Shown piece after piece: positions 1 through 8,556 of a stretch of 40,336 bases of DNA. Position 1 is the first letter of the stretch. Every line of letters starts with the position of its first letter. Source of the stretch: Fidelibacterota bacterium. GTDB lineage: Bacteria; Pseudomonadota; Alphaproteobacteria; Rhodospirillales; Rhodospirillaceae. Where the stretch lies: positions 1 through 40,336 of the forward strand of contig CANKHC010000005.1 of the NCBI GenBank assembly GCA_947481595.1. Direction: 5' to 3'. A model generated the notes under the pieces. That model ran no database searches, had not been told where the DNA came from, and was given only the letters and a program-made list of their open reading frames with translations. Made by a program: the position numbers and the translations under genes.

Positions 1-2
1 AG

Positions 3-2153
3 GTCTTCAGGACCACCTTCGCCAACGGCATCTGGAACGACATAGGCAACTTCGAGGTCCAAGCCACGGACGCCACATCAATTGGCCTGAACATCGGGGC
101 TTACGGCGTGGTCACGCATTTCCAGAACGACGGCGACGTGATCGTCGACACGGTGGATTCCACCGCCGACACCCTCAACAACATCGCCGGGACCAAGGGC
201 GGCGACGCCTACGGCATCCTGGTCGATGCCCAAGGCGCTCTGACCTCCTTCGCCAATACCGGCAACCTCGTCGTCAGGTCTCAGGGCAACTTCGGCTCTT
301 ACGGCGTCATCGACCGTTCCGGCACGCTCAATAACTTCTTCAACTCCGGCCTGATCAACGCCCAGCTCCAGACCGGCAGCAACGGCGCGACCGTCGCCGT
401 CGACATGTCCGCTAACACCTCCGGCGCGACGTTCAGCAATACGGGAACGATCCTCGGCGACGTGCGCCTGGGCGCCGGCAACAACACCGTCACCATCACC
501 GGCAAGGATGCCCTGCTCAGCAACAACGTCACGTTCCAGGCGGGCACCACCAAGTCGGGCAACAACACCGTCAACATCAATGCCGGCCAGGTTTTCGGCA
601 CCATCGCGCTCGGCAACGGCAGCCATAGTGTGGCGTTGACCAATGGCGCCAGCATCGGCGGCCTCAGCCAAGGGACCGGCACCGTGGCCCTGGGCGTGGA
701 CGCCTCGAAAGTCACGCTGTCGGGTACGCGGCCCATCGTCGCCAGCACGGCGTCATTCACCAACGGCGCGACCCTGACCTTTGATATCGACAATGCGGCC
801 GCCAACCTGCCGGGCGGCATTCTGCAGTCGTCGAGTGCGATCGCGATCGATGCCACCTCGCGCGTCAGCGCCAAGTTCACCGGCCTGATCGACGGCACGA
901 AGACCGTCACCGCGATCAAGTCCTCGAACCTGATTCTGGGCGCGCCGCTGAGCACCATCGCCAGCACTCCGGCGTCCTATATCAATTCAGCCACCTTCAG
1001 CCTCGCCGCCAACGATCCCAATACCATGCTGCTGACGGTGCGGCGCAAGACCGCCACCGAGCTGGCGTTGGGTCCAAACCAGAGCGCGGTCTACAACGCC
1101 TTTACCACTGCTCTCAACGCCGACGCACCGGTGGTCACCGCGGTTTCGGCGCTGAACACGAAAGAGGATTTCGAGAATGCGCTGGACCAGCTGATGCCCG
1201 ACACCAGCGGCGCCCTGCAGCAGGCGGCGATGAACAATCAGGACATGGCCGCCGGGGCCATCCGCCGCCGTTTGGTGGGTGTTGCCAAGAACGGCATGCC
1301 CGACCACGCCGCCGGCGACATCGCCAGCTTCTGGGCGCAAGCCTTGGGTGATTACAGCGACCAGAGGCCGCGCGGCGAGCAGGCCGGCTTCGACATCTGG
1401 GGCTTAGGCATCGCCTTCGGCGCCGACCTGCCGGCCTTCGACGGCTCGACCATCTTCGGCATTGGCTTCACCGAAACTTGGCACTCGATCAACCTTCAGG
1501 TCTCGGCGCGCTCGCCGGTCGAGTTCTACAACACCCAAGCCTCACTTTATTTCCGCTACTCGGGCGATGCCTTCTATCTGCAAGGCAACGCCGGCGGCGG
1601 CTACAACAGCTACACCCAGGAGCGCCGCGTCGTCATCGGCGGCGTCAACCGTTTGGCACTCGGCAAATGGAAGGGTTACGAGATGGGCGGCGTGCTCGAA
1701 GCCGGCTACATCATGCGCGTTGGCAATTATCAGTGGGTGCCGTTCGTGCGCGGCGCCTACCAGCGCAACCACGAGAACGGCTACGCCGAGACCGGCGGCG
1801 GCACCGGCATCGACCTGACCGTCAGCGCGCGCAACCCGAAGAACGGCCGCGCGGCCGCGGGCTTCACGCTCGATCGCGATTTCCCGATCTATTACGACTC
1901 CTACATCGAGGCGGAATTCCGCGCCAACTACACGCGTGAATTCATGAACGACCCTTATGGTGTGACGGCGCAGTTCGCTGTCGGGCCGACTTTCACCAAC
2001 ACCAGCCTCGCGCGCAATCCGAACCGCGCCAACGTCGGTATTGGTCTCGCCCACAAGGACAGCTACTCCTCGGTCAGCATCGACTACGACGCCGAAATCG
2101 CCAAAGGCTACCTGGCGCACAAGGCCGCGCTTACGGCACGGTTCCGGTTTTGA
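3..2153 (+). CDS. Autotransporter (type V secretion) protein, C-terminal part; 5' end outside window
   Basis: The frame is open from the first bases of the window, so the N-terminus with its signal peptide lies upstream. The first ~350 residues are a Gly/Asn/Thr-rich passenger with repeated strand-turn units (FANTGN, FNSGL, FSNTGT, LGAGNNTV), typical of a right-handed beta-helix. Next comes the helical linker common before autotransporter barrels (from about nt 1070; ALDQLMPDTSGA, then IRRRL). From about nt 1320 to the stop lies a ~275-residue 12-strand beta-barrel, beginning SFWAQALGDY and ending ALTARFRF with the terminal aromatic that the BAM machinery recognises. It probably inserts in the outer membrane and displays or releases the passenger. 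Passenger function cannot be told. It is followed by a translationally coupled lipoprotein gene. The barrel assignment is secure; the ligand or adhesin role is unknown. Confidence 0.92.
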   Translation, partial: VFRTTFANGIWNDIGNFEVQATDATSIGLNIGAYGVVTHFQNDGDVIVDTVDSTADTLNNIAGTKGGDAYGILVDAQGALTSFANTGNLVVRSQGNFGSYGVIDRSGTLNNFFNSGLINAQLQTGSNGATVAVDMSANTSGATFSNTGTILGDVRLGAGNNTVTITGKDALLSNNVTFQAGTTKSGNNTVNINAGQVFGTIALGNGSHSVALTNGASIGGLSQGTGTVALGVDASKVTLSGTRPIVASTASFTNGATLTFDIDNAAANLPGGILQSSSAIAIDATSRVSAKFTGLIDGTKTVTAIKSSNLILGAPLSTIASTPASYINSATFSLAANDPNTMLLTVRRKTATELALGPNQSAVYNAFTTALNADAPVVTAVSALNTKEDFENALDQLMPDTSGALQQAAMNNQDMAAGAIRRRLVGVAKNGMPDHAAGDIASFWAQALGDYSDQRPRGEQAGFDIWGLGIAFGADLPAFDGSTIFGIGFTETWHSINLQVSARSPVEFYNTQASLYFRYSGDAFYLQGNAGGGYNSYTQERRVVIGGVNRLALGKWKGYEMGGVLEAGYIMRVGNYQWVPFVRGAYQRNHENGYAETGGGTGIDLTVSARNPKNGRAAAGFTLDRDFPIYYDSYIEAEFRANYTREFMNDPYGVTAQFAVGPTFTNTSLARNPNRANVGIGLAHKDSYSSVSIDYDAEIAKGYLAHKAALTARFRF

Positions 2154-2842
2154 AAAACCGCACACGCCACGCTGCCCTGGCGGCCGCGATAGGGTTGGCG
2201 CTGGCGGCTTGCGGCGGGCCACAGCGTGAGAGCATTGAAATTCCCGATACACCGGGCGGCCGCATGCTGCGCTTGGACAAAGATCCCAACGCCGCCTATG
2301 CCCAAGGGATCGACCTCAAGAACCGCGGCGACTGCCCGAAGGCGATCGAAAAGCTGCGGCCGGTGGCGAACATGGGCCCGGGCTATGCCAACGCCCAGAC
2401 GGCGCTCGGCACGTGCCTGCTCACCGTCGGCAACAAGGGCGGCGAACTGACCAAAGACTTTGACGACGGCTTGATCTGGCTCCAGCGAGCCGCCGACTCC
2501 GGCTGGCCGGAGGCACAAGGGGCCTTGGCGCGCGTGCACCTGATCGGGCCCCCAAGCGTGCGCAACGGCCCGGAAGCCGCCTACTGGCTGACGCTGTATG
2601 AAGTGAACCCCGGCAGGGTGCGCATGGGCTTCGTGGCGATCAGCGACGCTGAAGTCACGGCCATGGAAAAGGCGATCTCGCCCGCCGACAAGGCTGCCGG
2701 CGTGCAACGTGCGCAAGCGTGGCGCCGCCAAATCTGGCTGCCACCGCCGCAGGAAGAGGGCAAAGGTCCCGAAGCCGGTGGAAAGGGCAAGGGCCCACCG
2801 CCCGGCGGTATGCGCCGGCCCCCCAGGCGCGAAGGCGCCTAG
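2150..2842 (+). CDS. Sel1-like/TPR-type repeat lipoprotein, coupled to the autotransporter
   Basis: Encodes 230 aa from a TTG start that shares TTGA with the autotransporter stop, so the two are probably translationally coupled. Residues 1-21 form a lipoprotein signal: basic MKNRTRH, an Ala/Leu-rich core and lipobox LAAC with Cys21. Residues ~45-150 hold Sel1-like helical repeats (AIEKLRPVANMGPGYANAQ; GLIWLQRAADSGWPEAQGA). The tail from ~200 is Pro/Gly/Lys-rich and probably disordered. It is likely anchored in the outer membrane facing the periplasm. Sel1-like lipoproteins often mediate protein-protein contacts; a role in handling the neighbouring autotransporter is inferred only from gene coupling. 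Confidence 0.85.
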   Translation: MKNRTRHAALAAAIGLALAACGGPQRESIEIPDTPGGRMLRLDKDPNAAYAQGIDLKNRGDCPKAIEKLRPVANMGPGYANAQTALGTCLLTVGNKGGELTKDFDDGLIWLQRAADSGWPEAQGALARVHLIGPPSVRNGPEAAYWLTLYEVNPGRVRMGFVAISDAEVTAMEKAISPADKAAGVQRAQAWRRQIWLPPPQEEGKGPEAGGKGKGPPPGGMRRPPRREGA

Positions 2843-2873
2843 CTTAAGAAGCCGTGAGGGCGTCTAGCCGGAC

Positions 2874-3374
2874 TTAAAGCTGCGTCGGGTTAGGCGCGTC
2901 GCCGTAGACCTTCTTCGGATCGAAGGTCTTTTCCGTCTCTTCGAATTTCAAATTCTCGACCGCCTTGGTCACGTCGCCGAGCGGCACAGAGCGGTAGAAA
3001 CACGAGCGGTAGCCTACATGGCAGCTGGCCCCCGAGCCCGCAACCGCGACCCGCAGCCACACCGCGTCCTGGTCGTCGTCGATGCGCATCTCGACCACCT
3101 TCTGCACGAGGCCGCTGGTGGCCCCCTTGTGCCAGACGGCTTTGCGGCTGCGGCTGTAGTAGTGCGCTTCTGAAGTGGCGATGGTCTTGGCCATGGCTTC
3201 GGCGTTCATGTAGCCGTGCATGAGCAGCTCGCCCGTAGTGGCGTCGGTGGTGACCACCGGGATCAAACCATTCGGGTCGAACTTCGGCGCGAGGGTGTTG
3301 CCCTCCTCGACCTGTTCGATGCTGATGCGCCGCCCGAAGGACGGCTGTTCGCCCGGTTGATTGTTGGTACTCAT
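2874..3374 (-). CDS. hisI: Phosphoribosyl-AMP cyclohydrolase
   Basis: Catalyses the third step of histidine biosynthesis, opening the adenine ring of PR-AMP to give ProFAR; cytosolic. Stand-alone HisI of 166 aa without the HisE domain. Family motifs seen: [18 protein letters not shown], the metal-site segment DDDQDAVW and the Cys pair in [13 protein letters not shown] chose the ATG at 3374 because AGGAG lies about 8 bases upstream; an in-frame ATG 13 codons earlier lacks this. One oddity is that the classical DCDxD motif, whose Cys is a zinc ligand in characterised enzymes, reads DDDQD here. This may be normal in alphaproteobacterial HisI. It is divergent from cysS and unlinked to other his genes in the window. 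Confidence 0.93.
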   Translation of the reverse strand: MSTNNQPGEQPSFGRRISIEQVEEGNTLAPKFDPNGLIPVVTTDATTGELLMHGYMNAEAMAKTIATSEAHYYSRSRKAVWHKGATSGLVQKVVEMRIDDDQDAVWLRVAVAGSGASCHVGYRSCFYRSVPLGDVTKAVENLKFEETEKTFDPKKVYGDAPNPTQL

Positions 3375-3493
3375 CGGAAACTCCTGCTTCAGGGCGTGGA
3401 TATCGCTGTTCACCGCCCGTTTTGCAATCCCTTAGCCGATGGGGTATCACGCCCCAGGGAAAATGTGCGGAACACGGGCGACCGGACGCAGCT

Positions 3494-4867
3494 ATGTCAT
3501 TGATTTTATACAATACTTTAACGCGCAAGAAGGAGCCGTTCACGCCCGGCGACCCTTCGCGTGTCACCATGTATGTCTGCGGACCCACGGTCTACAACTT
3601 CGCCCATATCGGCAATGCACGCCCCCCAGTCGTCTTTGACGTGCTGTTCCGCCTGCTGTCGGCGCGCTATCCGAAGGTCGTCTACGCCCGCAACTTCACC
3701 GACGTCGACGACAAGATTAATGCAGCGGCGGCAGCGCAGAACGTGCCAATCAAAACCATCACCGACAAATTCACGGCGATCTACAAGGCCGATATGGGCG
3801 CACTCGGGGTGCTTACGCCGACTGTCGAGCCCTGCGCGACGGATCACATCAGCCAGATGATCAGGATGATCGAAACGCTGATCGCGAACAAACATGCCTA
3901 CGAGGCCGAGGGGCATGTGCTGTTCGATGTGCCGTCGTTCAAGGACTACGGCGTGCTGTCGGGGCGCAACCGCGACGACATGATCGCCGGCGCGCGCGTC
4001 GAGGTCGCACCCTATAAAAAAGACCCTGCCGACTTTGTGCTGTGGAAGCCGTCGACGCCCGACTTGCCGGGTTGGGACAGCCCGTGGGGACGCGGACGGC
4101 CGGGCTGGCATATCGAGTGCTCGGCGATGATCGAGAAGCATCTTGGCAACACCATCGATATTCATGCCGGTGGCCACGACCTGATCTTCCCGCATCATGA
4201 GAATGAACTGGCGCAAGGCACCTGCGCGCATGGTGGCGCGACCTACGCGCGGATGTGGATGCACAACGGCTTCCTGACCATGGACAAGGAGAAAATGTCC
4301 AAGTCGCTGGGCAATATCGTGACGGTGCACGAACTTTTGCCGTCCTGGCCCGGCGAAGCGCTGCGCTATGCGCTGCTGGCGGCGCACTATCGCCAGCCGC
4401 TCGACTGGTCGGATGAGAGCGCTGCGCAAGCAAAGGCGACGCTGGATCGTGCGTACCGTGCGCTGGAACAGACCGCGGGAATCCAAGCCGCGAATGTGGC
4501 CGTGCCTGCGGCGGTCATAGAAGCGCTGGAAGACGACCTCAATACACCCAAGGCCATGGCCGAACTCGCGGCTTTGGTCAAAGACCTGAACAATGCAAGC
4601 GATGCCGACAAGCCGCGCCTGAAGGGTGAACTGCTGGCGACGGGCAAACTCCTCGGCATCCTGCAGCAGGACCCCGCCGCGTGGTTCAATGCAGCAAAGA
4701 CCTCCTCAGGTGTCGATGCCGCCGAAGTCGAACGTCTGATCGCGGCGCGCCTGGATGCGCGCAAGGCCAAGGATTTCAAGGAAGCCGACCGTCTACGCGC
4801 GGCCATCGCCGCGCTGGGTGTCACCATCGAAGACCGCCCCGACGGCACCAAGTGGCGTGTGGAGTGA
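3494..4867 (+). CDS. cysS: Cysteinyl-tRNA synthetase
   Basis: Charges tRNA-Cys with cysteine in the cytosol; class I synthetase of 457 aa, the usual length. The HIGH motif is HIGNARP (residues 38-44), preceded by Cys29, a predicted zinc ligand. Other signatures are [17 protein letters not shown] and [13 protein letters not shown], which supply further zinc ligands. KMSKS is at residues 267-271. The C-terminal helical tRNA-binding region ends [12 protein letters not shown]. The start [10 protein letters not shown] matches the family N-terminus; longer in-frame starts are untranslated leader. The next gene, argE, begins 5 bases after the stop, suggesting co-transcription. Confidence 0.97.
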   Translation: MSLILYNTLTRKKEPFTPGDPSRVTMYVCGPTVYNFAHIGNARPPVVFDVLFRLLSARYPKVVYARNFTDVDDKINAAAAAQNVPIKTITDKFTAIYKADMGALGVLTPTVEPCATDHISQMIRMIETLIANKHAYEAEGHVLFDVPSFKDYGVLSGRNRDDMIAGARVEVAPYKKDPADFVLWKPSTPDLPGWDSPWGRGRPGWHIECSAMIEKHLGNTIDIHAGGHDLIFPHHENELAQGTCAHGGATYARMWMHNGFLTMDKEKMSKSLGNIVTVHELLPSWPGEALRYALLAAHYRQPLDWSDESAAQAKATLDRAYRALEQTAGIQAANVAVPAAVIEALEDDLNTPKAMAELAALVKDLNNASDADKPRLKGELLATGKLLGILQQDPAAWFNAAKTSSGVDAAEVERLIAARLDARKAKDFKEADRLRAAIAALGVTIEDRPDGTKWRVE

Positions 4868-4872
4868 CAAGC

Positions 4873-6045
4873 ATGGCAAAAGTCTCGGCAGAAACCGCGC
4901 GCTCCATCGCCATGCTCGAGAAACTGGTGAGCTTCGATACGGTCTCGCGCAACTCCAATCTCGCGTTCATCGATTTCGTCAGCGGTCTGCTCAAGCAGCA
5001 CGGCATCGAATCGCGCCTGGTGCACAACGACGACCGCACCAAAGCCAACCTGCTCGCCACCATCGGTCCGCGCATCGAAGGCGGCGTGGTGCTGTCGGGG
5101 CATACCGACGTGGTGCCTGTGGACGACCAAGAGTGGGCCACCAATCCTTTCGATGTGGTAGAGAAAGACGGATTGCTGTACGGGCGCGGCACCGCCGATA
5201 TGAAAAGCTTCCTGGCGATTATCCTGGGCGCCCTCGACACTTTGACTTCGGCGCCCTTGAAGACGCCGATCCACCTGGCCTTTTCCTATGACGAGGAAGT
5301 CGGCTGCCTGGGCGCGCCGTCCTTGATCCGCCTGCTCAACCGCGAACTGCCGAAACCGAGTGCGGTGATCGTCGGCGAGCCCACCGACATGAAGGTGGTC
5401 AGCGCCCACAAGGGCATCACCGGCGTGCGTACCGTGGTCACCGGCCACGAGACCCATTCGTCGCAGACGCACCGCGGCGTGAGCGCGGTGATGGTCGCGG
5501 CGGAATTGATCGGATTCCTGCAGTCCCTCTCCGCCGAGGCCGCGGCCAAAGGCCCGCATGATCCGCTGTTCGAGCCCGAGCACTCGACCATCACCGTCAA
5601 TATCATCGAGGGCGGCACCGCCATCAACATCATGGCGCGCCATTGCACGTTTCAGTGGGATATCCGCGTCCTGCCCGAGGACAACCCCGAGCGCTACCTG
5701 GCGCGTTTCCGCGATTACTGCGACAGCGTGGTTTTGCCGCGCATCCGCAAACAGGCGCCGGGCTGCAATATCGAAACCTTCGCGCGCGCGCCGACGCCGC
5801 CGCTCAGGCCGGAGTTGGGATCGGAAGCCGAACGCCTCTGCCGCATGCTGACCGGCGACAATGTCACCCGCGCCGTGCCCTTCGCCGCCGAGGCCGGCCA
5901 GTTCCAGGAAAGCGGGCTGTCGGTCGTGGTCTGCGGTCCGGGGTCCATCAGCCAGGCGCACCAGCCCAACGAGTTCATCTCCATCGCCCAGGTCGAAGCC
6001 GGTACGCGCTTCCTCCACGATCTGGTGCGCCATCTCGCGCGCTGA
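4873..6045 (+). CDS. argE: Acetylornithine deacetylase (M20 family)
   Basis: A 390-aa metallopeptidase-fold enzyme predicted to release acetate from N-acetylornithine in arginine synthesis; cytosolic. M20 motifs in order: SGHTDVVPVDDQEW (first metal His/Asp), YGRGTADMKSF (bridging Asp), YDEEVGCLGA (catalytic and metal Glu), VGEPTDM, and a C-terminal His in ISQAHQPNEF. A dimerisation (lid) domain lies between about residues 175 and 290. The ATG lies just after the cysS stop (TGACAAGC-ATG). Close M20 paralogues act on succinyl-diaminopimelate or other N-acyl amino acids; GHTDVVPVDDQEW and overall length favour ArgE. Confidence 0.9.
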   Translation: MAKVSAETARSIAMLEKLVSFDTVSRNSNLAFIDFVSGLLKQHGIESRLVHNDDRTKANLLATIGPRIEGGVVLSGHTDVVPVDDQEWATNPFDVVEKDGLLYGRGTADMKSFLAIILGALDTLTSAPLKTPIHLAFSYDEEVGCLGAPSLIRLLNRELPKPSAVIVGEPTDMKVVSAHKGITGVRTVVTGHETHSSQTHRGVSAVMVAAELIGFLQSLSAEAAAKGPHDPLFEPEHSTITVNIIEGGTAINIMARHCTFQWDIRVLPEDNPERYLARFRDYCDSVVLPRIRKQAPGCNIETFARAPTPPLRPELGSEAERLCRMLTGDNVTRAVPFAAEAGQFQESGLSVVVCGPGSISQAHQPNEFISIAQVEAGTRFLHDLVRHLAR

Positions 6046-6050
6046 CCGCC

Positions 6051-6425
6051 GTGGACCTCGACCCCGCAGCCAAGATCATCATCGCCGACGACGCGCCGGC
6101 CATGCTCATTGGACTGCGCCGGGCCCTCCTGCAGTTGGGATTCCTCGACGTCGTGCCCGCTGACAACGGCCGGGAGGCAATCGCCGCGCTCGAAGCCAAT
6201 CTCGATGCGCGCCTGGTGATCTCCGACTGGAACATGCCTGAGATGGACGGCATGGAATTGCTCGCGCGCGTGCGGGCCGATGCGCGTTTTGCCAAGGTGC
6301 CCTTCATCCTGGTCAGTGCCGATGCGGGCGCGGTGCGCGACAAAGCGATGAAACTGGGTGCGTCCAAGGTGCTGGCCAAGCCCTTCGATGCCGAGACCCT
6401 GCGCGATACGATCGCGGGCCTTTAG
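6051..6425 (+). CDS. Single-domain CheY-like response regulator
   Basis: A 124-aa receiver domain with no output domain. Seen: the acidic pair in IIIADDAPAM near the N-terminus, the phospho-acceptor Asp in VISDWNMPEMDG, the switch residue in ILVSADAG (Ser in place of the more common Thr) and the conserved Lys in VLAKPF. It presumably relays a phosphate from an unlinked histidine kinase to a partner protein. The GTG start lies 5 bases after the argE stop, so it is probably in the cysS-argE transcript. It converges with a gene of unknown function whose stop is 5 bases away. No kinase or chemotaxis gene is nearby. Confidence 0.9.
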   Translation: MDLDPAAKIIIADDAPAMLIGLRRALLQLGFLDVVPADNGREAIAALEANLDARLVISDWNMPEMDGMELLARVRADARFAKVPFILVSADAGAVRDKAMKLGASKVLAKPFDAETLRDTIAGL

Positions 6426-6430
6426 AGGCT

Positions 6431-7621
6431 CTACTTGTCCACCTTGGCGGGGGTGCTGGTTTTCTTCGCTAAATCCTTGAGCAATGACTTGGGCGGCTCG
6501 GGCTTCGCGGGCGCCTTCGCGGCTTCGGCCATCTTCAAGAGGGACTTGGCACTGTCGGGCACGATCTGGGGCTTCGGCGGCTCCCTGCTCATGATCGATT
6601 TAGCGGTTTCGCCGGGCTCGGTGGGTTTGGCGTCGGCCTTCGGACGGGCCTTCATCATGCTCTTGCCAGTGGCGAAGCGCTTGGCGAGGAATTGATAGGT
6701 CTCCGTCAGGGCGCGGTCGACCTCCTGGCTTTTGACCATGGCGAGGTTTTGCCAACGCGCGATCGCAGGATCCCATTCCATCAAGATGAAATGCACGTCG
6801 TCGCGCGCCTTGCGCACGGCCCGGATGATGTCGTCGAGCGACATCAACGCGCCCATCACGTCGGCGGTTTCGGCGTCGATGGCGTTGAAGATCGCGTCGG
6901 TCTCGTCCGTTGCCTTGACCATCAGCATCTTGATGCGTCCAAGGTCAGCCGACACACGCGGGTCGCCGACGTAAACCTTGATGAGCGTCTCGATGTTGGC
7001 GCGGATCTTGAACAGTTCCTTGGCCCGATCGCGCAGCGCCTCGATGTAGCAGATCTCGCGTGCCAAGGTTTCGATGCGGTCGAGGACTTTTTCCGACTGC
7101 TCCACCGGCAAACCCAAAGCCAAAGCAGCTTTATTGAAGGCGTCCTTGAGGGCTTTCTTGTTGTTGTCGTCGGCGATGATTTTTTTCAGGTCGTCCTGGT
7201 TGGCATAGGAGATCGGCTTGCCCGACATCCAGGAGAGCAGCTGCACCTGCAGGCGGTCGCGCGCGATCTGCTTGTGCTTGCGCGCCACCGTCCAGGAGGC
7301 GGTGCCGTCCAAAAGTTCGTTGGGGATTTCGTCGCCGGGGCGGATATCGGGCACGAAGTGCAGGCCCTGCTCGGCACGGTCGATCAGCTTGTCGTCGTAG
7401 CTGCCGGCTTGAATGAAAAACGTGCGCCGCAGGTCAGCAAGCGAGACGTACCCCTGCCCCGTACCCATATCGATGGCGAACATCGGCTTCTTGGGGTGAC
7501 CGCGCAGTTCGAAGTGCGCGCCCGGGGCCTGGAAAACCTTGGCCTGGAAGTCGAAGTGCGTATTGCGCGGACCTTGCGGCGCGGCCGTCTCGCTAGAAGG
7601 TTGTGGTGGCTCGCCGGTCAT
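6431..7621 (-). CDS. Conserved protein of unknown function with helical core and repeated KS-hydrophobic motifs in a disordered tail
   Basis: I do not recognise this 396-aa protein. There is no signal peptide or membrane segment, so it is probably cytosolic. Residues ~15-110 look like a compact domain (FELRGHPKKPMFAIDMG; GYVSLADLRRTFF). Residues ~110-310 are mostly charged alpha helix with coiled-coil character (VLDRIETLAREICYIEALRD). The last ~75 residues are Lys/Pro/Ala-rich and probably disordered, with four short repeats: KSMMK, KSIMS, KSLLK and KSLLK. I prefer ATG 7621, with GGGGA just upstream, over TTG 7630. It converges on the response-regulator gene; a functional link is possible but unproven. 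Confidence 0.8.
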   Translation of the reverse strand: MTGEPPQPSSETAAPQGPRNTHFDFQAKVFQAPGAHFELRGHPKKPMFAIDMGTGQGYVSLADLRRTFFIQAGSYDDKLIDRAEQGLHFVPDIRPGDEIPNELLDGTASWTVARKHKQIARDRLQVQLLSWMSGKPISYANQDDLKKIIADDNNKKALKDAFNKAALALGLPVEQSEKVLDRIETLAREICYIEALRDRAKELFKIRANIETLIKVYVGDPRVSADLGRIKMLMVKATDETDAIFNAIDAETADVMGALMSLDDIIRAVRKARDDVHFILMEWDPAIARWQNLAMVKSQEVDRALTETYQFLAKRFATGKSMMKARPKADAKPTEPGETAKSIMSREPPKPQIVPDSAKSLLKMAEAAKAPAKPEPPKSLLKDLAKKTSTPAKVDK

Positions 7622-7682
7622 CGTCCCCAAAATTCAGTCAGTGCTGCAGGGTGCCGCCTCCACCCTCCGGGCGTCGGCAGCG

Positions 7683-7729
7683 CGCCAGCTTTTCTAAGCT
7701 CGCTTCCGCTCGCCAAGAAAAGCTAGGCG
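7683..7729 (-). terminator. Hairpin directly 3' of tRNA-Gly, possible terminator
   Basis: A long inverted repeat: CGCC plus AGCTTTTCT on one arm and AGAAAAGCT plus GGCG on the other. It is 13 paired bases with one bulged base, around a 20-base loop. The arm nearest the tRNA begins right after the encoded CCA. Position and strength suggest 3'-end formation or termination for the tRNA transcript. No clear T-run follows, so intrinsic termination is uncertain. Confidence 0.4.
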
Positions 7730-7803
7730 TGGAGCGGGTGAAGGGAATCGAACCCTCGTCGTAAGCTTGGGAAGCTTCTGCTCTACCATTGAGCTACACC
7801 CGC
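7730..7803 (-). tRNA. tRNA-Gly (anticodon CCC), CCA encoded
   Basis: Reading the minus strand, the acceptor arm GCGGGTG pairs with CACCCGC. The D-arm is GCTC-AATGGTA-GAGC, the anticodon loop TTCCCAA gives anticodon CCC, and the T-arm carries GGTTCGATTCC. The discriminator base is T and the CCA is encoded, ending at 7730. There is one mismatch at the top of the anticodon stem (G27-A43). It reads glycine codon GGG. Confidence 0.95.
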
Positions 7804-7826
7804 GCATGTCCCCAACGCGCCGACAT

Positions 7827-7854
7827 TTCATAGCACAGAAGCCATTCGCGGCAA
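7827..7854 (-). promoter_or_regulatory. Candidate sigma-70 promoter for tRNA-Gly
   Basis: On the minus strand TTGCCG (-35) and TATGAA (-10) are separated by 16 bases. The -10 box ends 23 bases before the mature tRNA 5' end, a good distance for a short leader. The match is by eye. Confidence 0.45.
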
Positions 7855-7942
7855 ACCGCGCGGCCACACGTGAAAACCTGCATAGCTGCCGTGAAATCAT
7901 GGGCTTGTAAGTCTTGTGACAGGTCCCTAGAACCTCACCTGC

Positions 7943-8539
7943 ATGGATGCATTTTTGGTTTCGCTCGGCGTCGTCGCGGTCTCGGAGATCGGGGACAAGA
8001 CCCAGCTTTTGGCGCTGCTGCTGGCGGCGCGCTTCAACCGTCCGGCGCCGATCGTCGCCGGAATCCTCGTGGCGACCCTGTTCAATCACGCCATCGCCGG
8101 AGCCGTGGGCGGTGCGGTGGCCGCGGCCCTTGACCCGGTCGTGCTGCGCTGGGGATTAGGTTTGCTGTTCATCGCCATGGGCGCCTGGGCGTTGATCCCC
8201 GACAAGCTGGACGACGACGAGAAGGTCAAGGACGCAAGCACGTGGGCTGCGATTTTCTGGGTGACGACGGTGAGTTTTTTCATGGCCGAGATGGGCGACA
8301 AAACCCAACTCGCCACCGCGGCGCTGGCCGCGCGTTTTGATGCCATCGTCATGGTCGTGGCCGGCACTACGGCGGGCATGTTGGTGGCCGATGTGCCGGC
8401 GGTGTTCCTCGGCCGCTGGGTGACGGAAAAGGTGCAGGCGAAATGGCTGCGCTATGTCGCGGCCCTCATCTTTGCCGTCATGGGCGTGCTGACCATCCTC
8501 GCCACCAATCTCGACACGCTCTGGCAGCCCGCGGGCTGA
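7943..8539 (+). CDS. GDT1/TMEM165 (UPF0016) family cation transporter, probable Mn2+ exporter
   Basis: A 198-aa inner-membrane protein with six predicted helices arranged as two homologous halves. Each half carries the family signature: SEIGDKTQLLAL (residues ~14-25) and AEMGDKTQLATA (residues ~114-125). The halves are joined by an acidic cytoplasmic loop (DKLDDDEKVKDA). Bacterial members studied so far (MneA/MntX) export manganese, and eukaryotic TMEM165/Gdt1 supplies Mn2+/Ca2+ to Golgi glycosyltransferases. Whether its nearness to the many glycosyltransferases matters is speculative. The start ATG has a weak ribosome site. I looked for a Mn2+ riboswitch upstream and could not make one out. 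Confidence 0.88.
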   Translation: MDAFLVSLGVVAVSEIGDKTQLLALLLAARFNRPAPIVAGILVATLFNHAIAGAVGGAVAAALDPVVLRWGLGLLFIAMGAWALIPDKLDDDEKVKDASTWAAIFWVTTVSFFMAEMGDKTQLATAALAARFDAIVMVVAGTTAGMLVADVPAVFLGRWVTEKVQAKWLRYVAALIFAVMGVLTILATNLDTLWQPAG

Positions 8540-8556
8540 GCCCGTAAGCTGGGCGG

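Noticed and set aside
2841-2882. Inverted repeat AGCTTAAG ... CTTAAAGCT between the lipoprotein gene and hisI as a bidirectional terminator
   Set aside because: Arms are short, bulged and far apart, with no T-run; too weak to call.
4387-6033. 548-aa open frame antisense to cysS and argE
   Set aside because: Both strands stay open because of high GC at third positions. The plus-strand proteins have complete family motifs; this frame has none, and no ribosome site.
7855-7942. Mn2+ (yybP-ykoY) riboswitch upstream of the GDT1-family gene
   Set aside because: Sometimes found before such transporters, but I could not find the conserved loops or a four-way fold in these ~90 bases.
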